Positions 34,447 to 47,000 of a stretch of 64,000 bases of DNA are shown here, in pieces. The notes below the pieces were generated by a model that saw nothing but the letters and a program-made list of their open reading frames with translations, searched no databases and had not been told where the DNA came from. The DNA comes from Cyanoderma ruficeps (lineage: Eukaryota; Chordata; Aves; Passeriformes; Timaliidae), in contig VZDJ01000346.1 of NCBI GenBank assembly GCA_008694505.1, positions 14,450,426-14,514,425 of the forward strand, in the 5' to 3' direction. How positions within the stretch are numbered: the stretch's first letter is position 1; the number at the start of each line of letters is the position of its first letter. The translations under genes were made by a program, and so were the position numbers.

Positions 34447-37400
34447 CAGAGATTGCTGCATCCATACTGTTACGAAACCATTCAGCCAAGTCAGTATAAT
34501 CTGAAGCCTGAGACAGTGTATCTGCCACACATGATGGTTGTTCAGCTTCTCAGGTGGATGAAGTCCAGACAGATGCACCCTGCCTGCCATGCAAAGGCTG
34601 TGTAGATACACCCATGTATGGGTCAAAATGGGATTGTTCTAGTTAGACTGCAGTGTTTTCTGGGTACTTTTTAAAATATGGCTGTATTCTGGAGATAACT
34701 GGGAACAGGCTGTTGAAATTACAAAGAAAAGATTATTTCAGACCCCAGGACAATCTAAAGTAAAAAATAATCTTAAAATTTATACTTTATTGATAATCTT
34801 TCTACAATATAGATTTCTTACTAGGTCTTTTAGAGTTATGTAAAATAATTTAATTTGCAATTTCTGAAATACTATGGCAACAACTATCTCTTTGTACTAC
34901 CTCTTTTCATTCCACCTTAGCCTCAATGCCTCATCTCATTTTACCTTATGCTAGGTAATAGAAATGTGTTGTTACTCACTGGCTGTTCTCACCTGGAGAA
35001 TTTACAGTAACCAAATATGTAAAAAGCTAACAAATTTAGAAAAAACTCTAAAAAATTTAGACACTGAAGGAGGATGTCATAGCACAAACAAGTTGTGTGG
35101 TATTATATAGGCAGCATCTCCACACAAATTTTACAAACAGTGAGATACAAATGTCAAGTAAACGTAATGAATTTTATTTATTAGATTTACCATCAAATCT
35201 CATTTCCTACTGAAATTAGGGTTCCATTTTTGTTCCAAGGTGTAACAAAAATACTAGGAAGATGCATAGTTTTTATATTCAACATGATAGAATTTCTGAA
35301 ATTAGAGAACAGAATAAAATAGCACATTTAATGTAAAAGTACTGGGACTTCCAAGAGAAAAAAAGAAGAAATAGAAGTTTCAGTGGACACATTGCTATTT
35401 AATGCCTTGACTCTTCAGCTGTTACAAAGGATAATCTGAAGATTTACGTTTTAAATTATTATAAATTAGAAACTGGCTAGCCTTAAAAACAATGTAACTT
35501 CTCTTTGACCTTCCTGTTGGCCAAAGTCATCTGAACTGACCAGCGTGCATTCTGAGGATACAACCACATGGCTAATCAACCATGCTTCATGTCTGACTTA
35601 TTAGCCAGGGTTTCCCTGCTATAGACCTTCACAAATTTTGTCCTAACATGAAGGCAGAACTCATGGTGTGTTGAACTTTTCAACTTGTTTTTAAAAGAGA
35701 AAGAAAGAAAAAAAAAATTAAGTTATTTCTACTACTGTGAATCACTGAGAGTTTAAAAGTGGAATTTAAAGCATAAGATGTGGATGTGGCTTGTCATAGA
35801 CATGGTGTTGGACAGTGGCATAAAAGGGCACAAAGAAAACCAGTTTTCTCCTGAGGGGAACTTTGACACAGGAGAACTGGGCACTAGCTGGCACTTGGAA
35901 TGTTCAGAGCTATTGCGTGACCTGGCAGAGTAACAAGCATTTTCTTCTATATATATATATTTCAGAGGTAAGAATATTTCAATTTTTCATCCGTATACTT
36001 TGTATATATCTATTGTTGTATATATGCTTATGTGTAGAATTACCATTGGGAGACACTGTAGTGCCCCACTAGAAGTCCAAATGTTTGGGGCAATTGGATC
36101 ACTTCACTGACTACCTGCTTCTTTTTATTCAAAGGCTGTGTTGTCTCTTAAAGTGAAATTTCAGTTTGGCTCCCACCATTACTGTTGGTATGAAAAACAT
36201 GTACCAACACTGATTACAGGGGACATGTTAAAAAATTTAGAGCTATATTCCTGTGCTTGTGTTCTAAATGCTTTTGGTTTAGAAGAAGAAGAAAAAGAAA
36301 AAAAAAAAAGATAAAAGAAAGATGGCTTTTGTTCTGTAATTTAGTTTTCGTTTAGAAAGTCTTATGGTTTAGAATTTTCCTTTAGAAGATTAAATCAATG
36401 TTCTCTCCAAAGTTTGTATCAGAGTTGTTTTTGCAGCACACCATTTCTTGATAGAATCAATGCCCTTGTTGTATTTGATGGCTAGGGGTCATAGTCAGCT
36501 TTCTGGGATGTCATGACGACATTACCCAACTCTTCAGAGGTCTTTTTTACATTTCATAGTGCATTTCAGCTGGTGGGTTGAGAAAATTGCTCAGCAGGTA
36601 GGTGTTGGGCACTGACTTTGTTGAGCCAATACTATATAAATTTTCTGAATGTTCTTATTTTTACAACAAATCATCTTTTTGAAGACATAAACTCTTTATC
36701 CTTTTATGTGTCAAGGTATCAGAACATCAACTGAAATTTAAAACCCTTACTCCAAGCTTCTATGTAAAGTATTTTTGTGAATGCTCCATGGTGCACCAGC
36801 ATATTTTTCAGGCTATATATGGCTGTCATACAGTTTATTCATTTAGACATGTCTTATTACATTGTATATCTGTCAGTAATATTTATTCATATTCTGAAGA
36901 ATGCAAATTTGTGGCAATGTAGAAAAATTGAGAAAAAAATTGTGAGCTAAAAATATTACATTCTAAAATACATGTCTTAAGTTTATCAAAATACTGAAAT
37001 AAAATCTCCAGTCTAGATTAGGATGGAAGTGTAATCTCTTTCGCTTACATTAGACTGTATCAAAGATCATGCATTCAGAAAATAGATGAAAACAGTGTTG
37101 ATACATTAAGCAAGAGAAAAATTATGGTTAAAAGTGTACAACCCCTTTATTTTGATCATTTTTTAAAGTGTTTATGATGCAACTCAGAAATACATCCCAA
37201 ACCTTGCATAATAAAGTGCTATTCTAGGAGTGATTTTTCTAAACACAGTCATACATTCAAGGTCTGAAGCAGATGAAGTCTACCTAATGAAGTCCTATTT
37301 ACTGGAAAAGGTCTCTCTGTTAATGCTCATCTTAGGTATAATATAAATTTTTCATTACAAATGTCCATATGAGAGAACATTTAAAAATACTAGATCAAGG

Positions 37401-37912
37401 ATATTTGCATTATTCTGCTTTTAATGACACTTACCCTGATAATTTCACAGGGCTAAAATGCATTACGGCTGATTGACTCCATTTCATAAGGTGAAATAAT
37501 AGAACGTTAGTGATCTTTTCCAAATTACCTACCTGGTGATTAATTAACCAAGAAAGAGGGTGTGATCAAATTCATGGGTAGCAATGTGGATAAACATCTG
37601 CCACAGGCCACTCAACAAGACCAAGCACAAAACCTTTGAACAAATTATATTCCACAAAGATTTTGTTTTATGAATCAGTGCTGACATGTGCACCCACAAT
37701 ACCATCCCTTCCAAAGTCATCTTTCCCCATGGAAAGAAAGATACTTTATACTGCAAACACAAAAAATTTAAATTTGCTTTTCCTACCTATTCCAAATTTC
37801 CTTTTCACTTTTAGTAAGAATATCCAGATGTCCTTCACTTGAGAAGAAATCAACTGTAATTGTTATTTTATTTCAGCATTATGCTATCATTTTCCTGTTG
37901 CAAGAATTAACA
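34447..37912. other. AT-rich intronic sequence, no gene seen
   Basis: It begins with the right CAGAG duplication copy. An A/G homopurine run occurs at about 36281-36325 and a short TA run near 35947. Nothing coding or RNA-like is recognised. Confidence 0.6.
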
Positions 37913-38205
37913 TTAGAATCACAGAATCAGAGACTGATTTGGCTGGGCCTTAAAGATCATCGAGTTCCAACACCCCTAACATGGGGAGGGACACCTTCCA
38001 GTAGACCAGGTTGCTCAAAACCCTGTCCAGCCTGGCAGTGAGGTCTGCCAAGACTGGGCCATCCATAACTTCTCTGGGTAACCTGTTCAAGTGTCTCACC
38101 ACCCTCACAGTAAAGAATTTCTTCCTCATCTTGGTTTTCAGCATTCTATTATCACCTTCATTGCATGGGCTTGTGCAGTCCTTAGAGAACATCTCTCGAG
38201 TCTCA
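37913..38205 (-). mobile_element. CR1 LINE 3' end
   Basis: The plus strand reads TTAGAATCACAGAATCAGAG, GGGCCTTAAAGATCATCGAG, GGGAGGGACACCTTCCAGTA, GACCAGGTTGCTCAAAACCC, CATAACTTCTCTGGGTAACC and CACCACCCTCACAGTAAAG, in the exact order of a reversed CR1 3' end. It is well preserved. The 162-codon minus-strand open frame that spans it (37950-38438) is a chance frame running through this repeat. Confidence 0.95.
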
Positions 38206-41200
38206 AAATTTGTGTGCTTTGCCTTATGCTGGAGGCAAGTTCCCAAGTTCCCTGGCACATTTGGAAAAACATTTTCAGAATTCTGAAGCATGGGAGAGTG
38301 AAAGTAGTCTATTGTCTGATGAAACATGATTTTGTTATGCAGAAATGTTTTCAAATGTCTGAAGAAAGAAAGAACTTTCAAGCTGATTGATGTACCAACA
38401 TTTTTCCATAAGCAAGTATAACTTGGCATAGTAGGCACTGATTTCTATAAGCTACCCTTTGTGCATCTTGAGGAAAAGTGGCTAATCAACACTTTTTTTC
38501 TCTTTTTAATAGTGAAAAGGTAAATAACATATCAATGTGAATTATTCAGGACACTATTGATTCTGTGCTATGAACTACTATGGGTATCATTTTCTTTTCA
38601 TATCAAAAAGTGCTATTTGCAGTTTCTAGTCTGAGTCTTGTAGGATCAGAGATCAAACAACCTGCTTTGCTTTTCCTGCTTTAAAATAACTGGCTTGAGA
38701 CATAAGCAGTAAAAGGCATTTAATCTTATTTTATAGATGTAATGATGGAGAGCAACTGCCGAGTAATTCATGTGACGTAAACATATAAACTTTCTTTCTT
38801 CAAAGCTTCTTTTTGTAACTAATATAAGCTAGAATTAACATAGACAGCCTTCATATTGGCAGCCAGAATAAGAACTGCTTTTATTCCTATCCCTTCATGT
38901 TACTTTCTGTGGGGCATGCCTCTCTTGACTAATTTGTGACTGGATTGAGTAAAGTGGTCATAATTTGAGAGGAAAGAAAGGATTATCATTAAAATAACTC
39001 AAGATTTGCATTAACTTCACATCAAACATCTGTGTAGGCCACCATTTCTCTGGCTATCTCTACATGGCAGGTTAATACTGAAACAGCTGTGACAGTCATG
39101 TCTCTGAACTTACTGGTATTTCTGTATTGAAAAATGGCTTGAACAATGCCCTGTCAGCTTCTACTTTTAAATACTTTCAATACTCTCTGCTTTTATTGAG
39201 AAAAAGAAAAATGTTCTAGGAAAAGCCTGCTGCAGTACGGCACAAATCACTGTTTGACAGAGCTTATGAAGTGTTCGCTGTGGTGCTAACTCACTGAAAG
39301 ATCATATATCTTACAGAGATCTTTGCAAAAATTCTTTAAAGAGTGACAGATTGGTGTGTTAGAGGAGCTAAACAGCGTCAAAGGAATATATGTTATACAA
39401 GTAGGCTGTTAACACAGTGTGAAATGGTAGGGAATACGCAGAAATCTATCCTCTGGTCTATATCTGACACGCTCAATCATGTGATATAGAGTTCTACATT
39501 AATGTATAAGCAGAAAAAAAGTTTCCAGTGTCAACTGACAGACAACTACCCCCTATTTTCAGGTTAATTTTCCATTTTTATTGGACAGACACTACCTAAC
39601 TAATGAACATTTCAGGTTTTTCCTCCTTTTTCCCCTGCAAAATAAAGGTAAGCAAGAAAAATGAGAAGAAAAATCTGGTTTTAAATTTTTTCTCAACAAA
39701 TTTAGAAATATGTGTTTTCATTCAGGGGAAAAAGTCTATTTTCATCAGACACATTCGTAACAATTGAAGCACTTCACTTTTGCCATTAACATTGACTTGG
39801 TTATCAGATGTTATCTGAATTAATGTATTGGCCAAATTTAAACAAAAGGCTATAAGGAAAATGAAAATTAAAAAAAAAAAATTGAGACAAGAGCAAGGAC
39901 ATTTATAGATCTCCAGAGTTCTTATTTGTGTCTCAGCACCCTGAATGCTCAGTCCAACATTCTGCCTTAATAAGTTTTGTTGTAATAAGTTTGCTATCTG
40001 GGAATAGCCTCTGGAAATCCAGAAAAACATTTATCCTTTATCAACTAATCAAATATTTACTAAAACACATATGACGCTACATAGACAGGACTATAGTGTT
40101 GATGTGATTTCTGGAGTATCTACCTTATTTCAAGGAAAATCAAACAAAGCTTCATTCTAACACATTTTCTTCCATCTACATATAGTTTATATTAAGAAAA
40201 TAAAGTTATTAACTCTTATTATTATAATCTGTATGTATATATCAGCTGAAACTTTTGATTATACTTTTGCGTCTTTTTTTTTTCTCAGTAGTTTATTCCA
40301 TTTTAAGTCTCTCACTTCTTTAATGTAATGCTCTGCCTTCTCTTACATTAGCAACTTTTGCAAAGAGATACTGGGGATATGCTGAGGCATTAGTAAAAAT
40401 GTATAATCTCAACTGAAAGGAGTCTGCATATTTCTGCTTTCCTATGTTATATTTACAAGAGGATTGAAGTATTAAGTCTACAGTTATGGTAGAGTTGACT
40501 ACTGTTGTAGTCAACAGTGCTGTTTTAAAAAGGCAATAATACCTAAATTAATCAGTTCTACACATTGGAGATAAATTGTAGATTAGCATGTCAGATTTAT
40601 ACTGTGAACCTCCCTCTTGCACAGTTTTAAGTAGCATTTTTTTAATAGAGTTCAGAAAGCTTCACTGGTAACTCTGGTACATAAGTTCTGTAATATCAAA
40701 AAATAAATTGAGAGTAAATAATAAAAATTCTTATTTGTTTAAAATTTTGCCCTTTTTTGTGAAATCAAAGATATTTGGAAACAAAGTTATTTAGTAAAAT
40801 AAGGAATTACAATCTTAGCAGCTGTTTCATTGCATTGCAACATTGCTGTTATAAGAAATTTTTCAACAAAATTACAATTTATAGGACTAGTTAGCTATTA
40901 AAACTGTTAAGTTATTTAGTTGTGTTTAAACAAAAGCTTAAATATGTGATTAGATATCAAGCTACAGATGAATAACAACTTACTGTGCTTGGTGATGAAA
41001 ACTATTATGGCTGAATAAAGAAATAAAACTTACTATTTTCTATATTTCTATGTATATGTTTACAGGGATTGGATTTAGAAACTTATTTAAATTGTAAAGA
41101 TAAGAGAAAATGTGTCAGACATAGTTTGTTCCTGAAAATAGATGAGTCAAGTGTACTTTTGGTTATGCAAAGTCAAATTAGTACTTTTCCTTGGAAAAGT

Positions 41201-42680
41201 ACATTCATCTCTCTGCACTGCTTTCTACTTCAGTCTCTACTGAGATCAGTCTGGTCATGGTGGTATAAAAGGAAAACAATCCCCAGAACACCTCAGGAGT
41301 TTGACTGCTACATCAAATATTCCTGCTTGCTCTTCAAAAATCAGCGCTGTTTTCAGCATTGTGGTCTTTTGGCTCATAACCAAACTCAAATTCCAAGTAT
41401 CAACAGTGTCCAGAAATGCCAGTTATTGTTTATAATACAACTATTTTCAATTTGTACTTGTCAGAGTATCACACAACACTGAAGTGGCCTTTTTCACCAC
41501 AGCATTGGAATAAATGAAGGGTAATTTTTTTGCAAGGGTTTAGAAACAGATGTCAAGGTATATATCAATCCATGTGTTGAATTCAAGAAATCAAAATACC
41601 TCACCTCAGTTCCTGGTGAAATTCTTTTCTAAATGTCATCCATTTCTATAATGGATCCATTCTATATATTTACACATTAAAATTCTTTAATTCAGGAGAT
41701 CCTGATTGCTTCCAGTTTAATAAATAGTTTCCAGTTTAAATATCTCCCTACCCTTAACAAGTATGTACCTATAGTATGTGGAATATATGACATGCTTCAC
41801 AAGCTTTCCTTTCGAACATGAACCATCTAGAAATTTTTTCTGAAAAAATAACCTCTGTAAGAACAATAAAAAAAAAACCTAATTTGTGAAGTAAATCCAT
41901 ATATCTATATGTTCATATCAGCTCTTTCCGATGTTATTCTTTTTAGTTATCTGTTTCCTGTGTCAAAACCACACTGGCCTCAGGTCATTTTAGAGGATTT
42001 TAAATCATCTGAGTCAACAGTTTCCAAGATATAAAGTAGAAGATGGTGGCACAATTACAAGAATATCACATAGTGGATTTTTTCCTAAAATACTCTTCTT
42101 TTTTTAGTTGCTCAAGAATGATGCTGCTTATTTAATGACTAGTTAAGATCTGTAGTGGTAATCATACTGTAAGTAGAAAACAGACATTACCCATGTGCTT
42201 TTGAAACTCTGCTATAAAATCTATTGATTTTATTGCTGAAAACCAAAATTACTGGAAGAAAAGTGAAATTTTAATTCAGTTATAAATGTTAGACATTAGG
42301 CATGAATTTCATCATTTTCAAGAAAAAAGATTATGAAAGGAGAAATTATTTTTAAGATATGTGAAGCACAAAGATGTTGTGATTGCCTGGAAAGAAAAAT
42401 GTTTTAAAAAATCTGTCAAATGAAGTTTATTATTTCGTTCCTTCTCTTTATGCTGATCGTCTTCCAGTTTTTGTCAGAGAGAACAAGGAGTTTCTTCAAT
42501 TGTATCCTTCTTTAATCCAGAAGTACCTCCTAGCACTTAGAACGGGCATAGCCCTTGCAGTGTCACTCATGTGTCTTGGTGTCAGCAGCAGAATCCTTGG
42601 GATCAGAGGCCTCTCCTCTGACTCTCAGTGTTTGGGCTAACTCAGCTTGAGGAAGCAGTGGGAAGCCTTTATGATTAGAG
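38206..42680. other. AT-rich intronic sequence, no gene seen
   Basis: Open frames near 39722-40030 (minus) and 41069-41482 (plus, 137 codons) have no recognisable domain and intron-like composition. A 9-bp hairpin (GTTGACTAC / GTAGTCAAC, 4-base loop) lies at 40494-40515. Bases 42675-42680 (TTAGAG) are the left copy of the next LTR's duplication. Confidence 0.6.
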
Positions 42681-43224
42681 TGTAGCGGTGTGCATTTTGG
42701 GTTTTCTAATGTTCTGTATATTTTGTTATGTTTGTAATGGTTTGTTCCTACACCCCTATCCTAAAACCCCCAATGGTGTTTCCCTTGTGATAGACCTTGT
42801 CAATCACCTTGTCAGATCTGGAAGATTCTGGGGAAAAAGCCCTAGGATTTGACAAGGTACCCCGGTACCACCTTCTTTCATTGTTCTGTTAAGTTCCCCC
42901 ATTCTGGGTCACACCCCCCCTCCCCTTGGATTGGTGCGAAGTTCCCCCTGCCCAAGGTACGCTCCCTGTGCTTAAGGTGGGGACAGAGGGGCTGCCGGGG
43001 CTCTCGCTCTGGGGCTTTTGCCCTGGCTCTCCCTCTCTGCTCTGCCCATCTGCACATGGAGGTAACCGGATGGAATAAAGCCAGGTGAAACCCAAGCAGA
43101 GTCCATTCTTTCTTCCACGCCATCGACCACGCTTCAGCCTGAGGTTCAGACCCACCATGCCTCTCTTATATAGGGGCCAGGGAGCGAGCTAGCCAGTGAA
43201 GCCCCTCCCCAGTGCCTTTCTATA
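42681..43224. mobile_element. Solo LTR, 544 bp, with 6-bp target duplication
   Basis: This GC-rich insert starts TGTAGCGGTG and ends TTTCTATA, near-inverted termini (TGTAG against TATAG). TTAGAG flanks it exactly on both sides (42675-42680 and 43225-43230). AATAAA occurs at 43074-43079 on the plus strand, suggesting plus orientation. However, a CTTATATAGG motif at about 43165 lies downstream of it and would also serve as a TATA box on the minus strand, so the sense is left open. CpG content and sharp composition borders support a fairly recent insertion. Six-base duplications are typical of betaretrovirus/alpharetrovirus-like (class II) elements (inference). Short open frames in it on both strands are not genes. 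Confidence 0.78.
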
Positions 43225-43441
43225 TTAGAGTACAGATATTTCATTCCAGAAGTTTGAAAAGACATAGTCCTTTCTGGTAATTGGCGTTTTCATAACCACA
43301 GTCTCTGAGAGGTTCCCTACAGTCCCACTGAACTTGGCCACTACAGTTTTTCTGTGTGATAGCCACAATTAGACAAGGTAATAAAACACACAAAGTTTGC
43401 CTTGTTAAAGTTTCAAGATCCTCTTGAATGTAGAAAACTTA

Positions 43442-43490
43442 GAAAGGTTTCCGACAGGAAACCTTTCCAAGGTTTTCCGACAGGAAGAAA
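43442..43490. repeat. Perfect 11-bp hairpin plus local duplication
   Basis: GAAAGGTTTCC (43442-43452) and GGAAACCTTTC (43457-43467) form a perfect inverted repeat with the 4-base loop GACA. A second copy of the left arm and loop, GGTTTTCCGACAGGAA, follows at about 43471-43486. Confidence 0.9.
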
Positions 43491-44055
43491 AAACTTCCTC
43501 CCAGAAATTAAAATTTGGAAAATGAGAAAAATTCACTTTAAACATAAACATTGTAAACAACAGAAAATATTACACCCCTTTGGTAAATACATCTACATAA
43601 AGATAATCCACTCTGCAATATTTTGAAGGAAAGTTGTTTCTCAAGCTAAATGCTAAATATAGATACTATAAGTAACTTGGACACAATTTTAAAAAAGACT
43701 CACTTTTAAAGTCAGTTCTGAAAAAGCATTGCATGAAGTTATGTTGTAAACATGGCACACCATGGCAAGTAGATTCACTCAATAATTTAAATATATCACA
43801 GATAGGAAACATATTCAGATAAGAGCTATATTGTTAAATAACTTCGTCAATTTATGTTTCAGGTATTGATATGTTATTACCTCAAACTTTTTCATTTCTT
43901 AAGTTACTTATGTCCTTGACCATTTCTTAAAGAGATTACTATTTTGACTGAAGTAACAATATTTTGAGATGGTTTTAATTTGAATAATGTTTACGTGGTG
44001 ACATTAATTAGCTTTTAATTTGCTAAATGTGCTTTATTTGGTACAATATTTGGTA

Positions 44056-44082
44056 TTGGACTAATTGGACTATTTGGACTAA
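44056..44082. repeat. Three tandem 9-bp units (TTGGACTAA)
   Basis: TTGGACTAA, TTGGACTAT and TTGGACTAA follow each other directly, differing by one base. Confidence 0.9.
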
Positions 44083-47000
44083 TATTACATCTTCCTAGAA
44101 TTCAGAGTTACTTTTTCCTCAATTCAAGTTTACTTGGGGTTTAGTCTATTTGTATTCTGGCTTTCAACAGTGTTGCTTTCAACAACATTTCCTGGTCAAA
44201 ATCTACTGCCTTGTCACTCTGGAAATACAATTCAATTTCTCTTTTGAAAACACATTATAGCATAGGGTGTACTACTTATATACTGTTTTGGATTAAATAA
44301 TTATCTAAAGGATTTTTTTATGAAGCTGATGAATCCCATTTTTACCTCACTTGTCTGTTTCCAAACTGTCTTTACTCAGGGTAATATCTTGAAGTCACAG
44401 ATAAAAGACAGTATTTAAAATGAAAAACATTATCAGGATATTGTGTCTTGGGTTAGAAAATATCTTTGTTTCAAAATAGTTCAGCAGAATGAATTACTCA
44501 TAGAATAATTGGCTGGGATAAAGGATCTAATATTGGTATTGGCATGAAGGTATCATGACATTTTTAAAGGTTTCCTTGGAATCTGTATTCTACTTCTAGT
44601 TTTCTGATTATAACATTAATTTAGCAATCCCATAATTTAGTGCTATCTCTAAGGAAAAATTACAGCTGAGGAGGACTATTGCAAATGGGTCTTTAAGCAG
44701 CAATCTAGAGAATATAGAGATTTTGCATATAAATTGAGACATACAAAGGCTTGCTGTAGCTCTCTCATTATCATCAGGCCACGCTATTCACTGCAACTTG
44801 CTACTCGTCCTGCTGCCACAGACATGAAGCTTCTACTGGCGACAGCAAGAGATTTTGAGGGCACAAAATGTTGTTTTGGTTGTTTTTTTTTTTAATGTAG
44901 GGACTATTTCAATTACAAAATGCACATACTTCCATGTTCCAAGCATGATAAATAGGATATAAAATAGAATCAGAACAGAAGAGGGTCTGTTACAAGAGCA
45001 GCAGAACTGAAAATTTCTTTATAACTGTAACATGCCTGTCTGTCTTCCTGCATTTTTTCTTTGACATTAATTAGCACTAGTTTTGTTTTTAACTATCAGT
45101 TAGTTCTACTACACAGAGAGTTGGTAAAGTACTCTCAGGGTCAGGAAAGTGGCAGTCAGGGTGTAGTGTCTCTAAATGTAAGATTGAAAGGAGTGACAGC
45201 GTCCCCTTTACCACAAGAAGCAGAAGAAGAATAGTAAGTTGCTTATATTCGTTGGTAATTTGTGATATTTTCATGATGAAATATAAATTTGGTAATGGAG
45301 CCAAGGTGTCCTTATGTGCAAACTTCCTTCTTTTTTTTCTTTCATTTTCTGCAATCCCAGAGATTTGCAATATTAACAATCAGGCAGATCTTTAAATATT
45401 TCAGGATATTGATTGCTACATGCTTCATAATATTCATATTATTCATAATGTTGAACAGAAAAGCAAAGATCTCATCAATGCTGCCATAAATTTGAAATTA
45501 TGCAGATGTATTGATTTCAAACTGGGGCAATTGCCCCAAGGCATAGGCTAAATTAGTATCAACAGCATCATTAACTTGTAAAGTATTTTGCATTTATATC
45601 AATTTCAAATTAAACCAGATTTAGCCTGATATATTTTATAGACTAAAAGAAGATAGTAGCTTAATATAATATTCAGTTATTTCTCTGCAGTTAGCATATA
45701 ATTTTCCCTCATCCCATTCATTTACCTCTTTATGTTTTTTTAGTTTGTTTCTTTTTATATGTCTGCCAGAACAGTCATCTCTTAAATGACTTGAGAAATC
45801 AGAGTCTAAGGTTAGAAGTGACATGTCACGAACATCCTAAAACTTGGGGGTTTTAAACCTCAGATCGACAGAGTTAGATATATTTTAAGATGCCATCTGG
45901 TAGCTTTATACATAACAACACAAATTTTGAAATTAAAGTGTCTATTTATTAAACATGATGGTTATCTTAACACAATGCATTTACTAGTTGTAGTGATTTG
46001 CATGAAATGAAAACTGTTAAGCAGCGTTCAATTGATTTGTGATACTATACCAGCAATTGTTTGTTCTCTCATGTTTGATGTATAACATGTGAAACTTTAC
46101 AGACAAACCAAAGTTTCCTAATGACCTAAAAGCATATTAATTAACTTAAGCTATCAATCAGGAAGCCATACCACCATACACCTAACAAACTTTTTTTTTT
46201 TTCCATGACTGTTTCTCAGCTGGACATGTACCTGCTCCCTTTTTCCAGCATAAAGATGCACCTTTCCTAGCTGCAAAAGGACTGTTCCTAAATCATGAAA
46301 GTACTTCATAAAAGGCCTTCATCTTAAGACAAATTATACTTTATTTCATCTCCAAGAATATGTGCCTTGGAATGATTGTTTTTGAAAAACTAACAAACCA
46401 TGATAAAAGTGACTATCTCTTTTCCTTGCCATAATTTTGAAATTGTTAACTAATTATTTTTGAACTGGTTTTGAGAATAAATCCATTGATGATCTAATAG
46501 TAAAAAAAAAAAAGTCAAGTCATCTGCTGCTTTATATAGATTTTAAATACCCATCTTCCAAGGTAAAAATCTAAAAAGCTGTATTCCATGTCTTAGTTCC
46601 ATGTCTTACACAATGAGAAAGTGAATACCAAGGAAAGATGGTTCCTAGATGAGAGTATTGACCATGAGAATATACAGAATTTGGTAGCTGGTAAAACCAT
46701 GCAAAGCAAGAGCTTTTTATACATTTGCCAAGTAGGAGGGTGAGGCTACATATCTTCTAGTAAAGAAATAGGTCAGCAAACATTCTCTGCCCCTGAGAGC
46801 CAGTGGAAAGCCATGGTGAAAATCCTTATGTTCTAGCATTTTCCCAAACCATGACAGCCTCATCCACACTTGCAACCCCCTAGATCATGCCTGTGAATGG
46901 TATCAGGGCACTAATTTAGAGAACTGGAAAAAATGCTGGGGAATAAACATTATTGCAATTAAACAACAGAGGTGACCCCCTATGAGGGTTGGCCGAAACC

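Noticed and set aside
37950..38438. 162-codon minus-strand open frame, the longest in the window
   Set aside because: Its C-terminal half is a reading of the CR1 3' UTR (37913-38205), which is noncoding in CR1, and the rest is intron-like.
40494..40515. 9-bp perfect hairpin, also those at 4994-5018 and 21406-21432
   Set aside because: A few hairpins with 9-bp arms and short loops are expected by chance in 64 kb.
41069..41482. 137-codon plus-strand open frame
   Set aside because: No domain, intron-like codon composition, no splice or promoter context; long open frames of this size occur by chance in 64 kb.
45523..45538. Perfect 16-bp palindrome TGGGGCAATTGCCCCA
   Set aside because: About one such palindrome is expected by chance in a window of this length.
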